Assembly: GCA_900550625.1 (NCBI GenBank)
Contig: URSW01000016.1
Span: 1 to 16,138 of the forward strand
DNA length: 16,138 bases
Source of the DNA: an uncultured Eubacteriales bacterium
GTDB lineage: Bacteria > Bacillota > Clostridia > Oscillospirales > CAG-272
Direction: 5' to 3'
The position numbers and the translations under genes are program-made. This document shows positions 1-7,868 of this stretch, in pieces. The notes beneath the pieces were generated by a model that was not told where the DNA came from, did no database searches, and worked only from the letters and a program-made list of their open reading frames with translations. Position 1 is the first letter of the stretch; every line of letters starts with the position of its first letter.

Positions 1-173
1 ATTATTATTCCGCAGACAAGGCAGACGAGAAAAAAGGTAAAGAATATATTCAGGATATAAGAAAATGCTTTATAAAGAACCCTGCCTGTGACGGCAAGTG
101 CCGTTTTCGTGTTCTTTTTCCAATCGGCTCCGTTTGTCTGACGACTCCGTTCGAGATTTTTATTATCCGGCAT
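1..173 (-). CDS. N-terminus of a membrane protein, probably class A penicillin-binding protein (runs off left edge)
   Basis: The reading frame opens with ATG at 173-171 and stays open to the window edge, giving 57 codons of an incomplete protein. An AAAGGA Shine-Dalgarno site lies about 7 bases upstream. The first 30 or so residues are hydrophilic and basic (KKNTKT around 19-24). A hydrophobic, phenylalanine-rich segment then begins near residue 38 and reaches the edge (for example ILNIFFTFFLVCLVCGII). A basic cytoplasmic tail followed by a single membrane anchor of this kind is typical of clostridial PBP1A-type bifunctional transglycosylase/transpeptidases, which build peptidoglycan outside the membrane. 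No catalytic domain is visible, so the family call rests only on the look of the N-terminus. Another single-pass membrane protein is possible. The gene diverges from the BofC-like gene at 343. Confidence 0.55.
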   Translation of the reverse strand, partial: MPDNKNLERSRQTNGADWKKNTKTALAVTGRVLYKAFSYILNIFFTFFLVCLVCGII

Positions 174-342
174 TGCACGATCCTTTCTGTGTTATTCTTA
201 TCTGTTGTGATTGAGATAAGCCGTAAGCTTATTATAGTACATCTTTTTGAATATTTTATTAATTCAGACAAATAATAATATCAAACTTTCATAAATAAAA
301 TTCAGCCCCAACATTCACCGCCAACGGCGGACGGAGAACACA
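174..342. promoter_or_regulatory. Divergent AT-rich intergenic region with candidate promoters
   Basis: This 169-bp spacer separates two divergently transcribed genes. On the plus strand TTGAGA (211-216), a 16-bp spacer and TATAGT (233-238) form a plausible SigA-type promoter for the gene at 343. On the minus strand a perfect TATAAT lies at 236-231, but no good -35 box sits at the right distance. The two -10 boxes would overlap. The plus-strand Shine-Dalgarno is GGAG at 333-336. The minus-strand one is AAAGGA about 7 bases before the start at 173. No other structure was seen here. Confidence 0.35.
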
Positions 343-675
343 ATGAAAAGAAAAAATGAAAATCAAGAAGAAAAAGAATATGTAAGAATATCCGCGCTTA
401 TTCTCGCCTGTCTCTGTATTGCCGCATTTACCGTAGGCTGTCTTTTCTTTGCCGATCGTTTTTCCGATGAAGAAAGCGGCTGCGAAACCATGTATACCGT
501 TTGTGAATACGGCGGGAGAATCGGAATATTCAAGGGCGGAAATACATTTCCCGAGACCGTGCTTGACATATACGTTTTTACACTTCCAGAAAACGATGCA
601 ATCCGTCTGAAAAACGGCATTACCGTTTACGGCGAGGACGGAGTCCGCTCCATTATAGAGGATTTTTCGGGATAA
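343..675 (+). CDS. Small membrane-anchored protein with BofC-like C-terminal domain
   Basis: This 110-residue protein has a charged N-terminus (1-13), one predicted membrane segment at about 15-37 (rich in Ile, Leu, Ala, Cys) and a soluble, presumably extracytoplasmic, part at 40-110. The part from about 50 (YTVCEYGGRIGIFKGG, then LDIYVFTLPENDAIRLKNGI) resembles the C-terminal domain of BofC and many small uncharacterised clostridial proteins. In Bacillus, BofC modulates SpoIVB signalling during sporulation. Whether this protein does anything similar is not shown, because it lacks the BofC N-terminal domain. The start is supported by GGAG at 333-336, six bases before the ATG. Its TAA directly abuts the dnaE stop codon on the other strand. 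Confidence 0.72.
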   Translation: MKRKNENQEEKEYVRISALILACLCIAAFTVGCLFFADRFSDEESGCETMYTVCEYGGRIGIFKGGNTFPETVLDIYVFTLPENDAIRLKNGITVYGEDGVRSIIEDFSG

Positions 676-3600
676 TCATTTCAGAACGACCGCGCCTTCG
701 CCGAGAAGCTCGCAAAGTTCGTTTACGACAAAATCCGAGGCATCGGCTCTCATTGTGAAATCACGGACGTAATCATTCTTTGACGAATCGTAGAAAAGCA
801 CGAAATCATGTCCCTCGAATATCGATATAAGGCTGATCACCCTGTTTTTCAGTTTCTCATCCGACATATCGAGCTTTACGAACAGGCGCCTTTCCTTTTG
901 CGGACGGGAAGCGGGAGCGGCGGATTCTTTTGTGTTTTTGCTTTTCTCTTTTTCCGCACGGAAAGATGAATTTTCGATAAGGCGTTCCGCCTTTTCCATA
1001 ATGATTTTTGCTCCTTCGTCCTCTCTGACGGAAACACTTCCACAGATGCGCACGGCGGAATCAACGGTGAGAAAATGTCCGAATTTTTCGAGGACCTTCG
1101 GAAATACGATCACTTCACATTCACCGCTTTCGTCCTCCGCGGTGAGAAAAGCCATCTGTTCCCCGTTTCTCGTTTGCTTGTTCGAGCGTTTTGTTATTAT
1201 AACGCATACCTTGACCTTTTGCCCGTCGGATGCTTTTTCTTTTTCGTCACTGTAATCTTCCGTGCCACCGCAAATATCCGCAATACGGTCAGGCGAAATG
1301 TGATTTATATTTTCGGAAAAATCCGAAAGTATGTGGCCGGACAGATATATTCCTATGCTTTCTTTTTCGAGTGCAAGAAGCTCGCGCGATGTGAATTCGG
1401 GAATGTCCGGAAGCGGCGGAACGGTATATGTTTTTTCGGCTTGAAACTCCGCAAACATATCAACCTGACCTTCGACCGAATTTGTCGGAACCGAAACTCT
1501 CGCATCGATAAGCTTGTCGAGAGAGGCAAGCAGCGCACTGCGCTTTTCTCCGAGGCAGTCGAGCGCTCCGGATTTTATGAGTGCTTCAAGCTGACGCTTA
1601 TTCAGCACGGCGGGATCGACGCGCGAAATAAAATCAGCGATCGATTTATAAACTCCGTCATGTTCCCTGCCCGAAACAATTTCATCGACGGTGTTTCTTC
1701 CGATGTTCTTTATTGCAAGCAGACCGAATCTGACGGCATTTCCGCTGACGTGAAAATCCGCCCGGCTCTCATTTACGTCCGGAGGAAAAACGGAAATTCC
1801 GCCGCTGCGCGCTTCACTGACATATTCGGCGATTTTTCCGGGCGAATCCGTTACCGATGTGAGAAGCGCGCAAAGATACTCTTTGATATAGTGGCATTTC
1901 AGATATGCCGTTCGGAAAGACAGAACCGCATATGCCGCCGCGTGGCTTTTGTTGAAAGCGTAATTTGCAAATCCCGCGATGTCGTCGAAAAGCCTCCGCG
2001 AAGCATCCTCGGATATGCCGCGCTCAAGCGCACCCGAAATAAAGCTGTCGCGCTCTGCCTCAAGCACCGAGGCTTTTTTCTTTGATATTGCACGACGGAC
2101 TATATCCGCCTTCCCGAGACTGTATCCGGCAACAGTGCGGAAAATCTGCATGACCTGTTCCTGATACACGATACATCCGTAGGTCTGATCGAGTATCGGG
2201 GCAAGTTTGTCCGTCGGATATGATATTTTTTCCGGATGTGCTCTGTTTTCGAGATATTTCGGAATCGAGTCCATCGGACCGGGACGGTACAGCGCGATCG
2301 AGGCAATTATGTCATCTATCTTCTCTGGCTTCATCTGCATGAGAAGCTGTCTCATTCCTGCGGATTCAAGCTGAAAAACTCCGTCCGTATCCCCTCGTGA
2401 TATCATCGCGTATGTTCGCGGATCGTTTATATCGATCGCGGATATATCGAAATCGGAATTTTCCTCATGTACCTGACTGACACAGGCGTCGATTATCGAA
2501 AGATATCTGAGTGCGAGGAAATCAAATTTTAGAAGTCCGAGATCGGCGACGGTTTCCATTGTAAATTGGGTAACAGGCACTCCGTTGCTTACGGCAAGCG
2601 GTACATATTCATAAAGCGGTTTTTCCGTAATTACAACGCCTGCCGCATGCGTGGAGGCGTGGCGCGGCATTCCCTCAAGCCTCATCGCAATATCAATAAG
2701 CCGGCGCACTTCGGGGTCCGAAGAATATTTTTCGGAAAGCGCTTTTATTTTTATCGCCTTTTCGAGGGTCATATCCGGTGAATGAGGAATGAGAACTGCA
2801 ACCTCATCGACATCGGAATAGCTCATTCCGAGAGCGCGTCCGACATCACGGACCGCGGCGCGCGCCGCCATGGTTCCGAAAGTGATTATGAGAGAGGTAT
2901 GGTCATTCCCGTATTTGCGGCGGACGTAATCGACGGCTTCGTCGCGTTTGTCATACGAAAAGTCAATGTCGAAGTCTGGCATGCTGACACGTTCCGGATT
3001 CAGAAAACGCTCAAATATAAGTCCGTAAACGATCGGGTCGATATCGACTATACCGCAAAGGTACGCCACAAGGCTGCCGGCGCCGCTTCCTCTTCCGGGA
3101 CCGACGGATATTCCGTGGGATTTAGAGTAGTTGACAAAATCCCACACGATAAGATAATATTCGCTGTAGCCCATGCCGTCTATGACCGAAAGCTCATAGT
3201 CGATTCTCTCGCGGTATTCGTTTTCGGGATGGGCGTCGGTATAGACGATATGCTTTTTACTCAATCTTAATTCAAGTCCGTCGAGGGCAAGGCGGCGCAG
3301 GAAATCCGCAGGAGCCGTTTTGTCTTCAGGCTTGTATCGCGGAAGAAGAGTCTTGCCGAAAACAAAATCGAAATTGCACATCTCGGCAATCTTCACGGTG
3401 TTTTCGATCGCACCCTCATACTCCGAAAAAAGCGATCTCATTTCTTCGGTCGACTTGTAATAGAATTCGTCGGTTTCAAATCCGATAGGTCTTCCGTCGG
3501 TTATGCGCGAGTTCGTCTGTATGCAGAGAAGCACCGATTGGACTTCGGCATCGCTTTTTCTGATATAGTGTACGTCATTTGTGGCAACCATCGGAATCCC

Positions 3601-4245
3601 GGTCTCATGTGAAAGACTCAATATCCCGTTGTTGACCGTTTTTTGATCCGCGATCCCGTGATCCTGCAGTTCAAGATAGAAGTTGCCCTTTCCGAATATC
3701 CGTTCAAGCTTTATTGCATGCTCGCGCGCCGAATCGATATCTCCGAGAATGATTTTCTGCGGAATATATCCCGCAAGACATGCCGAAAGCGCGCACAAAC
3801 CGTCGCTGTGCGCGCTGAGAAGTTCAAGGTCTATTCTCGGCTTTGAATAGAATCCCTCAGTAAATGCTTTTGAAACCATGTAGATGAGGTTTCGGTATCC
3901 GGTTTCGTTTTTGACGAGAAGGACAAGGTGGTAGCTCCGTGAGTCGAGCTCGTGGTCACGGTCGGACATAGAACGCGGCGCGACGTAGACCTCGCATCCG
4001 ATTATGGGCTTTATGCCTTCTTTTTTGCATGCGCGGTAAAAATCGACCACTCCGTACATTGCCCCGTGATCCGTTATTGCCACGCTTGTATGACCCGCAG
4101 CCCGCGCCGCTTTCGGAATCTCCAATATACGGCACGCACCGTCAAGAAGGCTGTATTCACTGTGAAGATGAAGATGCACGAACGACGGCGCATCGGAAAA
4201 CGTGCTCGACTTTGCAGAGCTTTCAACAGTTACATTATCGCTCAT
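676..4245 (-). CDS. dnaE: DNA polymerase III subunit alpha (DnaE)
   Basis: This is a family C replicative DNA polymerase of 1189 residues, close to the usual DnaE length. The PHP domain (about 21-230) keeps the likely metal ligands: HLH at 26-28, DH at 59-60, E85, H106, C155 and DVH at 224-226. Such complete PHP sites can give 3'-5' exonuclease activity in some bacterial DnaE proteins. The palm carries GPGRGSGAGS (382-391), PDFDIDF (423-429, two catalytic Asp) and FDFL (574-577, third Asp). A helix-hairpin-helix region lies at about 840-910, a beta-clamp-like motif QVDMF at 927-931, and an OB fold at about 1009-1090. The C-terminal 70 residues are less conserved. The start is fixed by AAGGAGG 11 bases upstream, which overlaps the whiA stop. 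It is the last gene of the minus-strand run, after whiA, a frequent clostridial pairing. Confidence 0.97.
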   Translation of the reverse strand: MSDNVTVESSAKSSTFSDAPSFVHLHLHSEYSLLDGACRILEIPKAARAAGHTSVAITDHGAMYGVVDFYRACKKEGIKPIIGCEVYVAPRSMSDRDHELDSRSYHLVLLVKNETGYRNLIYMVSKAFTEGFYSKPRIDLELLSAHSDGLCALSACLAGYIPQKIILGDIDSAREHAIKLERIFGKGNFYLELQDHGIADQKTVNNGILSLSHETGIPMVATNDVHYIRKSDAEVQSVLLCIQTNSRITDGRPIGFETDEFYYKSTEEMRSLFSEYEGAIENTVKIAEMCNFDFVFGKTLLPRYKPEDKTAPADFLRRLALDGLELRLSKKHIVYTDAHPENEYRERIDYELSVIDGMGYSEYYLIVWDFVNYSKSHGISVGPGRGSGAGSLVAYLCGIVDIDPIVYGLIFERFLNPERVSMPDFDIDFSYDKRDEAVDYVRRKYGNDHTSLIITFGTMAARAAVRDVGRALGMSYSDVDEVAVLIPHSPDMTLEKAIKIKALSEKYSSDPEVRRLIDIAMRLEGMPRHASTHAAGVVITEKPLYEYVPLAVSNGVPVTQFTMETVADLGLLKFDFLALRYLSIIDACVSQVHEENSDFDISAIDINDPRTYAMISRGDTDGVFQLESAGMRQLLMQMKPEKIDDIIASIALYRPGPMDSIPKYLENRAHPEKISYPTDKLAPILDQTYGCIVYQEQVMQIFRTVAGYSLGKADIVRRAISKKKASVLEAERDSFISGALERGISEDASRRLFDDIAGFANYAFNKSHAAAYAVLSFRTAYLKCHYIKEYLCALLTSVTDSPGKIAEYVSEARSGGISVFPPDVNESRADFHVSGNAVRFGLLAIKNIGRNTVDEIVSGREHDGVYKSIADFISRVDPAVLNKRQLEALIKSGALDCLGEKRSALLASLDKLIDARVSVPTNSVEGQVDMFAEFQAEKTYTVPPLPDIPEFTSRELLALEKESIGIYLSGHILSDFSENINHISPDRIADICGGTEDYSDEKEKASDGQKVKVCVIITKRSNKQTRNGEQMAFLTAEDESGECEVIVFPKVLEKFGHFLTVDSAVRICGSVSVREDEGAKIIMEKAERLIENSSFRAEKEKSKNTKESAAPASRPQKERRLFVKLDMSDEKLKNRVISLISIFEGHDFVLFYDSSKNDYVRDFTMRADASDFVVNELCELLGEGAVVLK

Positions 4246-4266
4246 TCCGGCACCGCCCTCCTTAGG

Positions 4267-4998
4267 TTAAGTAAGATTTCTCTTTTCGGCAAATTCGATG
4301 ATCGAGTCAAGCCGATGCTTCACTCCCGATTTGGTGATCGGGGGATTGAATTTCATTCCGAGCTGTACGAGACTTTCCTCGGGGTATTCCCGTCTCAGGC
4401 GGGCAGCCTCCTTGAGGTTGTCCGGAAGCTCGTTGTACATCTCAGTGGAAATAAGCTTCTCTATCACCGAAACGTATTTTTTTGCGGCGTTAAGGCTTTT
4501 TTCTATATTTGCGCTGTCGCAGTTGACCTGACGGTTGGCGTTGTTTCTGATTTCGCGCACGATTTTGGAATTCATGAAATCAAATGCAAACGAATTCAGC
4601 CCGATGCGGCACAGAAAATCTTCAATTTTTTCGCTGTCCTTGATATATGCGATAAATCTTCCCTTCCGCTTTGTCCGGCGAAAGATCATTCCCTGCTTTT
4701 CAAGCAGTGAGACAAGCGCTTCGCATAATTCTTCGGTTTCTGCGGAAAATTCGAGATGATAAGCCTTTTCGGGAGATGTTACATTTCCGTATACCGTGAA
4801 AAGTCCGCGAATGTAGTTCATTGCACATGACGGACAGCGGAAGTCTTCGCCGCAAATCATTTTTGCGGCGTCATCGGGAAATCTACTCTCCAAAGAAAGC
4901 GCATCCACAAACGCATGGCGGCAGCATCCTTTTTTTATCGGGAGCTCTTTTGCCGCTTCTTTTACAAGTGCGGAAAATGATTTTTCTTTCGGCTTCAT
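4267..4998 (-). CDS. whiA: WhiA-family DNA-binding regulator, shortened N-terminal domain
   Basis: WhiA proteins join a degenerate LAGLIDADG homing-endonuclease fold to a C-terminal helix-turn-helix. They act in sporulation (actinobacteria) or in division and chromosome segregation (Firmicutes). I chose the ATG at 4998-4996, which forms an ATGA overlap with the murB stop and gives 243 residues beginning MKPKEKSFSALVKEA. An upstream in-frame ATG at 5019 would add seven residues. Family features are CC at 25-26, IRGLFTVYGNVTSPEKAYHLEF (about 63-84), RKGRFIAYIKDSE, REIRNNANRQVNCDSANIEKS (about 149-168) and the HTH end LPDNLKEAARLRREYPEESL to TKSGVKHRL. Typical WhiA is about 310 residues. Here the first LAGLIDADG half shrinks to about 40 residues holding C49, C55 and C58. 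RapZ and YvcK genes, often found between murB and whiA, are absent. Confidence 0.9.
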   Translation of the reverse strand: MKPKEKSFSALVKEAAKELPIKKGCCRHAFVDALSLESRFPDDAAKMICGEDFRCPSCAMNYIRGLFTVYGNVTSPEKAYHLEFSAETEELCEALVSLLEKQGMIFRRTKRKGRFIAYIKDSEKIEDFLCRIGLNSFAFDFMNSKIVREIRNNANRQVNCDSANIEKSLNAAKKYVSVIEKLISTEMYNELPDNLKEAARLRREYPEESLVQLGMKFNPPITKSGVKHRLDSIIEFAEKRNLT

Positions 4999-5906
4999 TT
5001 TGCGTGAATTATCTCGCATTCTATCTCTATTCCGTATTTATCCCTGATTGCTTCGCGGACTTTGCCGACAAGAGCTATAACATCACTGCTTGTCGCGTTT
5101 CCCTTGTTTACGATAAATCCGGCGTGCTTTTCGGAAACCTGAGCTCCTCCTACGGAAAGCCCGCGAAGCCCGGCTTCGTCGATCATCTGAGCCGTATAAC
5201 GACCGGGATAGCGCTTAAACACGCTTCCCGCGCTCGGATATTCAAGCGGCTGCTTGTCGCGTCGTCTTTGCATAAGCTCATTCATGTATGCACGGATCTG
5301 TGCCTTGTCTCCCGCCTGCAGAGCGAAAACGGATGAAAGATGTATAAAGCGTCGGTGACGGAACACGCTGTCTCGGTATCCGAAAAGATGCTCTTCGAGA
5401 GGCAGTGTTTTTACGGTGCAGTCGGAAATATCAAGGTATCTCGACGATTTCAGAACGGCGGCGGTCTCCGAGCCGTAGGCACCCGCATTCATGAAAACCG
5501 CTCCCCCGACGCTTCCCGGAATCCCGTATGCAAACTCAAGTCCGGAAAGCGAATTTTCCGCCGCAACGGAAGCAAGATATGTGAAGGAAGCGCCGCACTG
5601 CGCGGTTATTTCATTGCCGCAGACGGAAATTTTGTCAAGCTTTGATGTCGAAACCACCGCGCCGTCATATCCGGCATCGTCGAAAAGGACATTGCTGCCT
5701 TTGCCGAGAAGGAAATAGCGTATGCCGTTCTTTTCAAGATAGGAAATAACGCCGATAAGCTGATCCTCATCTGCCGGAGCAACGAACAGCGATGCGTCGC
5801 CGCCGATACGAAAGGTCGTGTGGGATGAAAGCTTTTCGCCGCATATACAGTCCGCGCCGAGAGCTTTCAGGTCGGCGGCATATTTTTCTGCTTCTTTGAA
5901 CTTCAT
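4995..5906 (-). CDS. murB: UDP-N-acetylenolpyruvoylglucosamine reductase (MurB)
   Basis: This cytoplasmic FAD enzyme reduces UDP-GlcNAc-enolpyruvate to UDP-MurNAc with NADPH, the second step of peptidoglycan precursor synthesis. The 303 residues show the FAD-binding part with GKGSN (68-72) and IPGSVGGAVFMNAGAYG (129-145). FGYRDSVFR follows at 175-183, then PSAGSVFKR (224-232, with the catalytic Ser at 228). The C-terminal EIECEII ends with the expected catalytic Glu at about 298. The length and the SAGSVFKR form fit the Firmicute (type II) enzymes. The ATG at 5906 has no strong Shine-Dalgarno (GAAAGGAAAA lies about 25 bases away), but a stop codon directly upstream blocks any longer form. A 44-bp gap separates it from the yjjG-like gene, and its TGA overlaps the whiA start. 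Confidence 0.95.
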   Translation of the reverse strand: MKFKEAEKYAADLKALGADCICGEKLSSHTTFRIGGDASLFVAPADEDQLIGVISYLEKNGIRYFLLGKGSNVLFDDAGYDGAVVSTSKLDKISVCGNEITAQCGASFTYLASVAAENSLSGLEFAYGIPGSVGGAVFMNAGAYGSETAAVLKSSRYLDISDCTVKTLPLEEHLFGYRDSVFRHRRFIHLSSVFALQAGDKAQIRAYMNELMQRRRDKQPLEYPSAGSVFKRYPGRYTAQMIDEAGLRGLSVGGAQVSEKHAGFIVNKGNATSSDVIALVGKVREAIRDKYGIEIECEIIHAK

Positions 5907-5950
5907 ATTTCAACACCGCAGTATATACGGCTTTTCCTTTCAAGAGGATA

Positions 5951-6628
5951 CTAAAGTATTCCGAGAATGTCGGTGAGATCAGTTACAGTATATGTCGGAC
6001 GAGGATCGTTTGCCCCCGTTCGGTTTATCCAAACGGAATCCGAGCCGAAATTTACCGCGCCCTGTATGTCCGAGGACAGAGAGTCACCGACGACAATATA
6101 ATTCCGGGCGTCGCTGTCGCCTACCGCCTCCGCGACCTGAGTGAAAAAGCTCAGGTCGGGTTTGGAACAGCCCATCTCTTCGGATATGAATACTCCGGTA
6201 AAGTATTTTGACAGCGGAGAACGGGATATCCTCGAACGCTGTACAAAGCTCAGTCCGTTTGTTATCAGATAAAGCGGATACTTTTCGGAGAGAATTCGGC
6301 ACACGTCATCGGCACCTTCTACCGGATATGTTTGAAGAGCCAGATTGCCGACGTAGGAATTTGCAACATTTTCCGGAGTGTCTGCCGATTCCGCGCCGAG
6401 AAATTCGAGAAATTCCGCAAATCTGCGTGTCTTCAGCTCGGCGCGGCTTACTTCACCGCGCTCGAGCATTTTCCAGAGCCTGTCGTTTATCTCATGATAA
6501 ACGCTGTTCTGCTCGGGAGTTATTTTTATGCCGTAACCTTCCATGGTCAGCGAAAGGGCTTCGCTCTCGGATTTGTCAAAATCGTAAAGCGTATTGTCCG
6601 CGTCGAATAAAATGTATTTGTATTTCAT
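5951..6628 (-). CDS. yjjG: HAD-family phosphatase, YjjG-type pyrimidine nucleotidase
   Basis: This 225-residue haloacid dehalogenase-superfamily hydrolase has motif I DADNTLYDF (D9 nucleophile, D11 acid/base), motif II ITNG (122-125), motif III Lys in CSKPD (K156) and motif IV VGDSLSSDI (180-188, D182 and D187). The DADNTLYDF form and the helical cap at about 15-90 match the YjjG/YfnB group. Members of that group dephosphorylate nucleoside 5'-monophosphates and help clear non-canonical pyrimidine nucleotides. The exact substrate cannot be read from the sequence. The start overlaps the tyrS stop by one base (TAATG), so translation is probably coupled to tyrS. Confidence 0.82.
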   Translation of the reverse strand: MKYKYILFDADNTLYDFDKSESEALSLTMEGYGIKITPEQNSVYHEINDRLWKMLERGEVSRAELKTRRFAEFLEFLGAESADTPENVANSYVGNLALQTYPVEGADDVCRILSEKYPLYLITNGLSFVQRSRISRSPLSKYFTGVFISEEMGCSKPDLSFFTQVAEAVGDSDARNYIVVGDSLSSDIQGAVNFGSDSVWINRTGANDPRPTYTVTDLTDILGIL

Positions 6629-7851
6629 TATTTTACTATAAAGCGATGGAATGTCTTTTTTCCTTTTTTCACGATAAGTCCGTCGGCAAAATCACCCTCT
6701 CCGACAGTTTCGTCGAATGAAGCGATCTTTCTGTCTCCGCAAAGGACGCCGCCCTGCTGTATAAGACGCTTAGCCTCGCCTTTGGAGGGGGCAAGCTTTG
6801 ATTTCACGAGCATATCCACAACACTTATTTTTCCGTCGGTGAAATCCTCGGAGGAAAGCTCGGTGGTGGGCATATCGGCAGATGAGTTTCCGGCTGCAAA
6901 GACATTGCGGGCAGCCTCGAGAGCTTTGCATGCCTCTTCTTCGCCGTGAATAAGTGCGGTGACTTCGTATGCCAGCTTTTCCTTTGCTTTGTTTATGTCC
7001 GCTCCCTCGAGAGATTCGTAGCGCGCGATCTCGTCAAGCGGCATGAACGTAAGAAGCTTCATGCAGTTTATAACGTCCGCATCCGCGATGTTTCTCCAAT
7101 ACTGGAAGAACTCGTACGGAGAGGTCTTTTCGGGATCGAGCCAGAGCGCGCCTTTCTCGGTCTTGCCCATTTTCTTTCCTTCCGACGTGAGAAGAAGCTT
7201 GAACGTAAGTCCGTAAACTTCTTTTCCCGTTTTTCTGCGGATAAGCTCGACACCGCCGATTATGTTTGACCACTGATCGTCTCCGCCGAGCTCCATGATG
7301 CAGCCGTAATCCTGATTCAGGCGGTAGAAATCGTAACTTTGCATGGTCATGTAGTTGAATTCAAGGAAGGTGAGTCCCTTGTCAAGGCGGGATTTGTAGC
7401 ATTCAGCGGCAAGCATGCGGCTTATCGTGAAGTGCGGTCCGACTTCGCGCAGAAAGTCGATGTAGTTCTGATTGAGAAGCCAATCTCCGTTATTTATAAA
7501 ATATGCTTTTCCGTCCGATGTATCGATAAACTTACCCATCTGCACTTTGAAGTTTTCGATGTTCGAGTTTATCTCTTCCTTAGTCATCATGCGGCGCATA
7601 TCGTTTTTGCCGGAGGGATCTCCGATCATTGCGGTTCCGCCGCCGAATATTGCGATCGGCGTATGCCCAGCGCGCTGCATATGCGCCATTATTTTCATCT
7701 GTATGAAATGACCGATGTGAAGACTGTCCGCCGTCGGATCAAATCCGATGTAGAAGGTCACCTTCTCATTGTCAAGAAGCCTTGCGACAGCCTCCTCGTT
7801 TGTGCACTGTGCGATCATTCCCCTGTCTTTGAATTCCTGAAACAAGCTCAT
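6628..7851 (-). CDS. tyrS: Tyrosyl-tRNA synthetase
   Basis: This class I aminoacyl-tRNA synthetase charges tRNA-Tyr. With the start chosen here it has 407 residues. It shows YIGFDPTADSLHIGH (HIGH at 45-48), GGDDQWSNI (189-197), the KMSKS-type loop KMGKT (227-231) and a C-terminal S4 RNA-binding domain from about 340. The first in-frame ATG (7860) lies directly on the AAAGG Shine-Dalgarno. The ATG at 7851 is spaced eight bases from AGGA and gives the usual N-terminus (MSLFQEFKDRG), so it is preferred. Clostridial tyrS genes are often preceded by a Tyr T-box leader. Here recN ends 17 bases upstream, so there is no room for one. Confidence 0.96.
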   Translation of the reverse strand: MSLFQEFKDRGMIAQCTNEEAVARLLDNEKVTFYIGFDPTADSLHIGHFIQMKIMAHMQRAGHTPIAIFGGGTAMIGDPSGKNDMRRMMTKEEINSNIENFKVQMGKFIDTSDGKAYFINNGDWLLNQNYIDFLREVGPHFTISRMLAAECYKSRLDKGLTFLEFNYMTMQSYDFYRLNQDYGCIMELGGDDQWSNIIGGVELIRRKTGKEVYGLTFKLLLTSEGKKMGKTEKGALWLDPEKTSPYEFFQYWRNIADADVINCMKLLTFMPLDEIARYESLEGADINKAKEKLAYEVTALIHGEEEACKALEAARNVFAAGNSSADMPTTELSSEDFTDGKISVVDMLVKSKLAPSKGEAKRLIQQGGVLCGDRKIASFDETVGEGDFADGLIVKKGKKTFHRFIVK

Positions 7852-7868
7852 TTTCTTCATCCTTTATT

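Noticed and set aside
74..119. Hairpin (AAAGAAC ... ACGGCA/TGCCGT ... GTTCTTTTT) that looks like an intrinsic terminator
   Set aside because: It lies inside the well-supported minus-strand reading frame at 1-173, and no plus-strand gene convincingly ends just before it. The inner stem is short and the flanking stem is separated by unequal internal loops.
50..271. 73-residue minus-strand ORF
   Set aside because: It has no good ribosome-binding site and no family resemblance. The overlapping frame from 173 has a Shine-Dalgarno site and protein-like features.
1075..2085. 336-residue plus-strand ORF opposite dnaE
   Set aside because: It lies entirely antisense to a clearly conserved part of dnaE. 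Its composition (Arg, Phe, Cys rich) is that of a shadow frame, and it has no recognisable domain.
3952..4710. 252-residue plus-strand ORF opposite dnaE and whiA
   Set aside because: It is antisense to the conserved PHP domain of dnaE and the WhiA C-terminus, with no domain resemblance. It is a shadow of codon bias.
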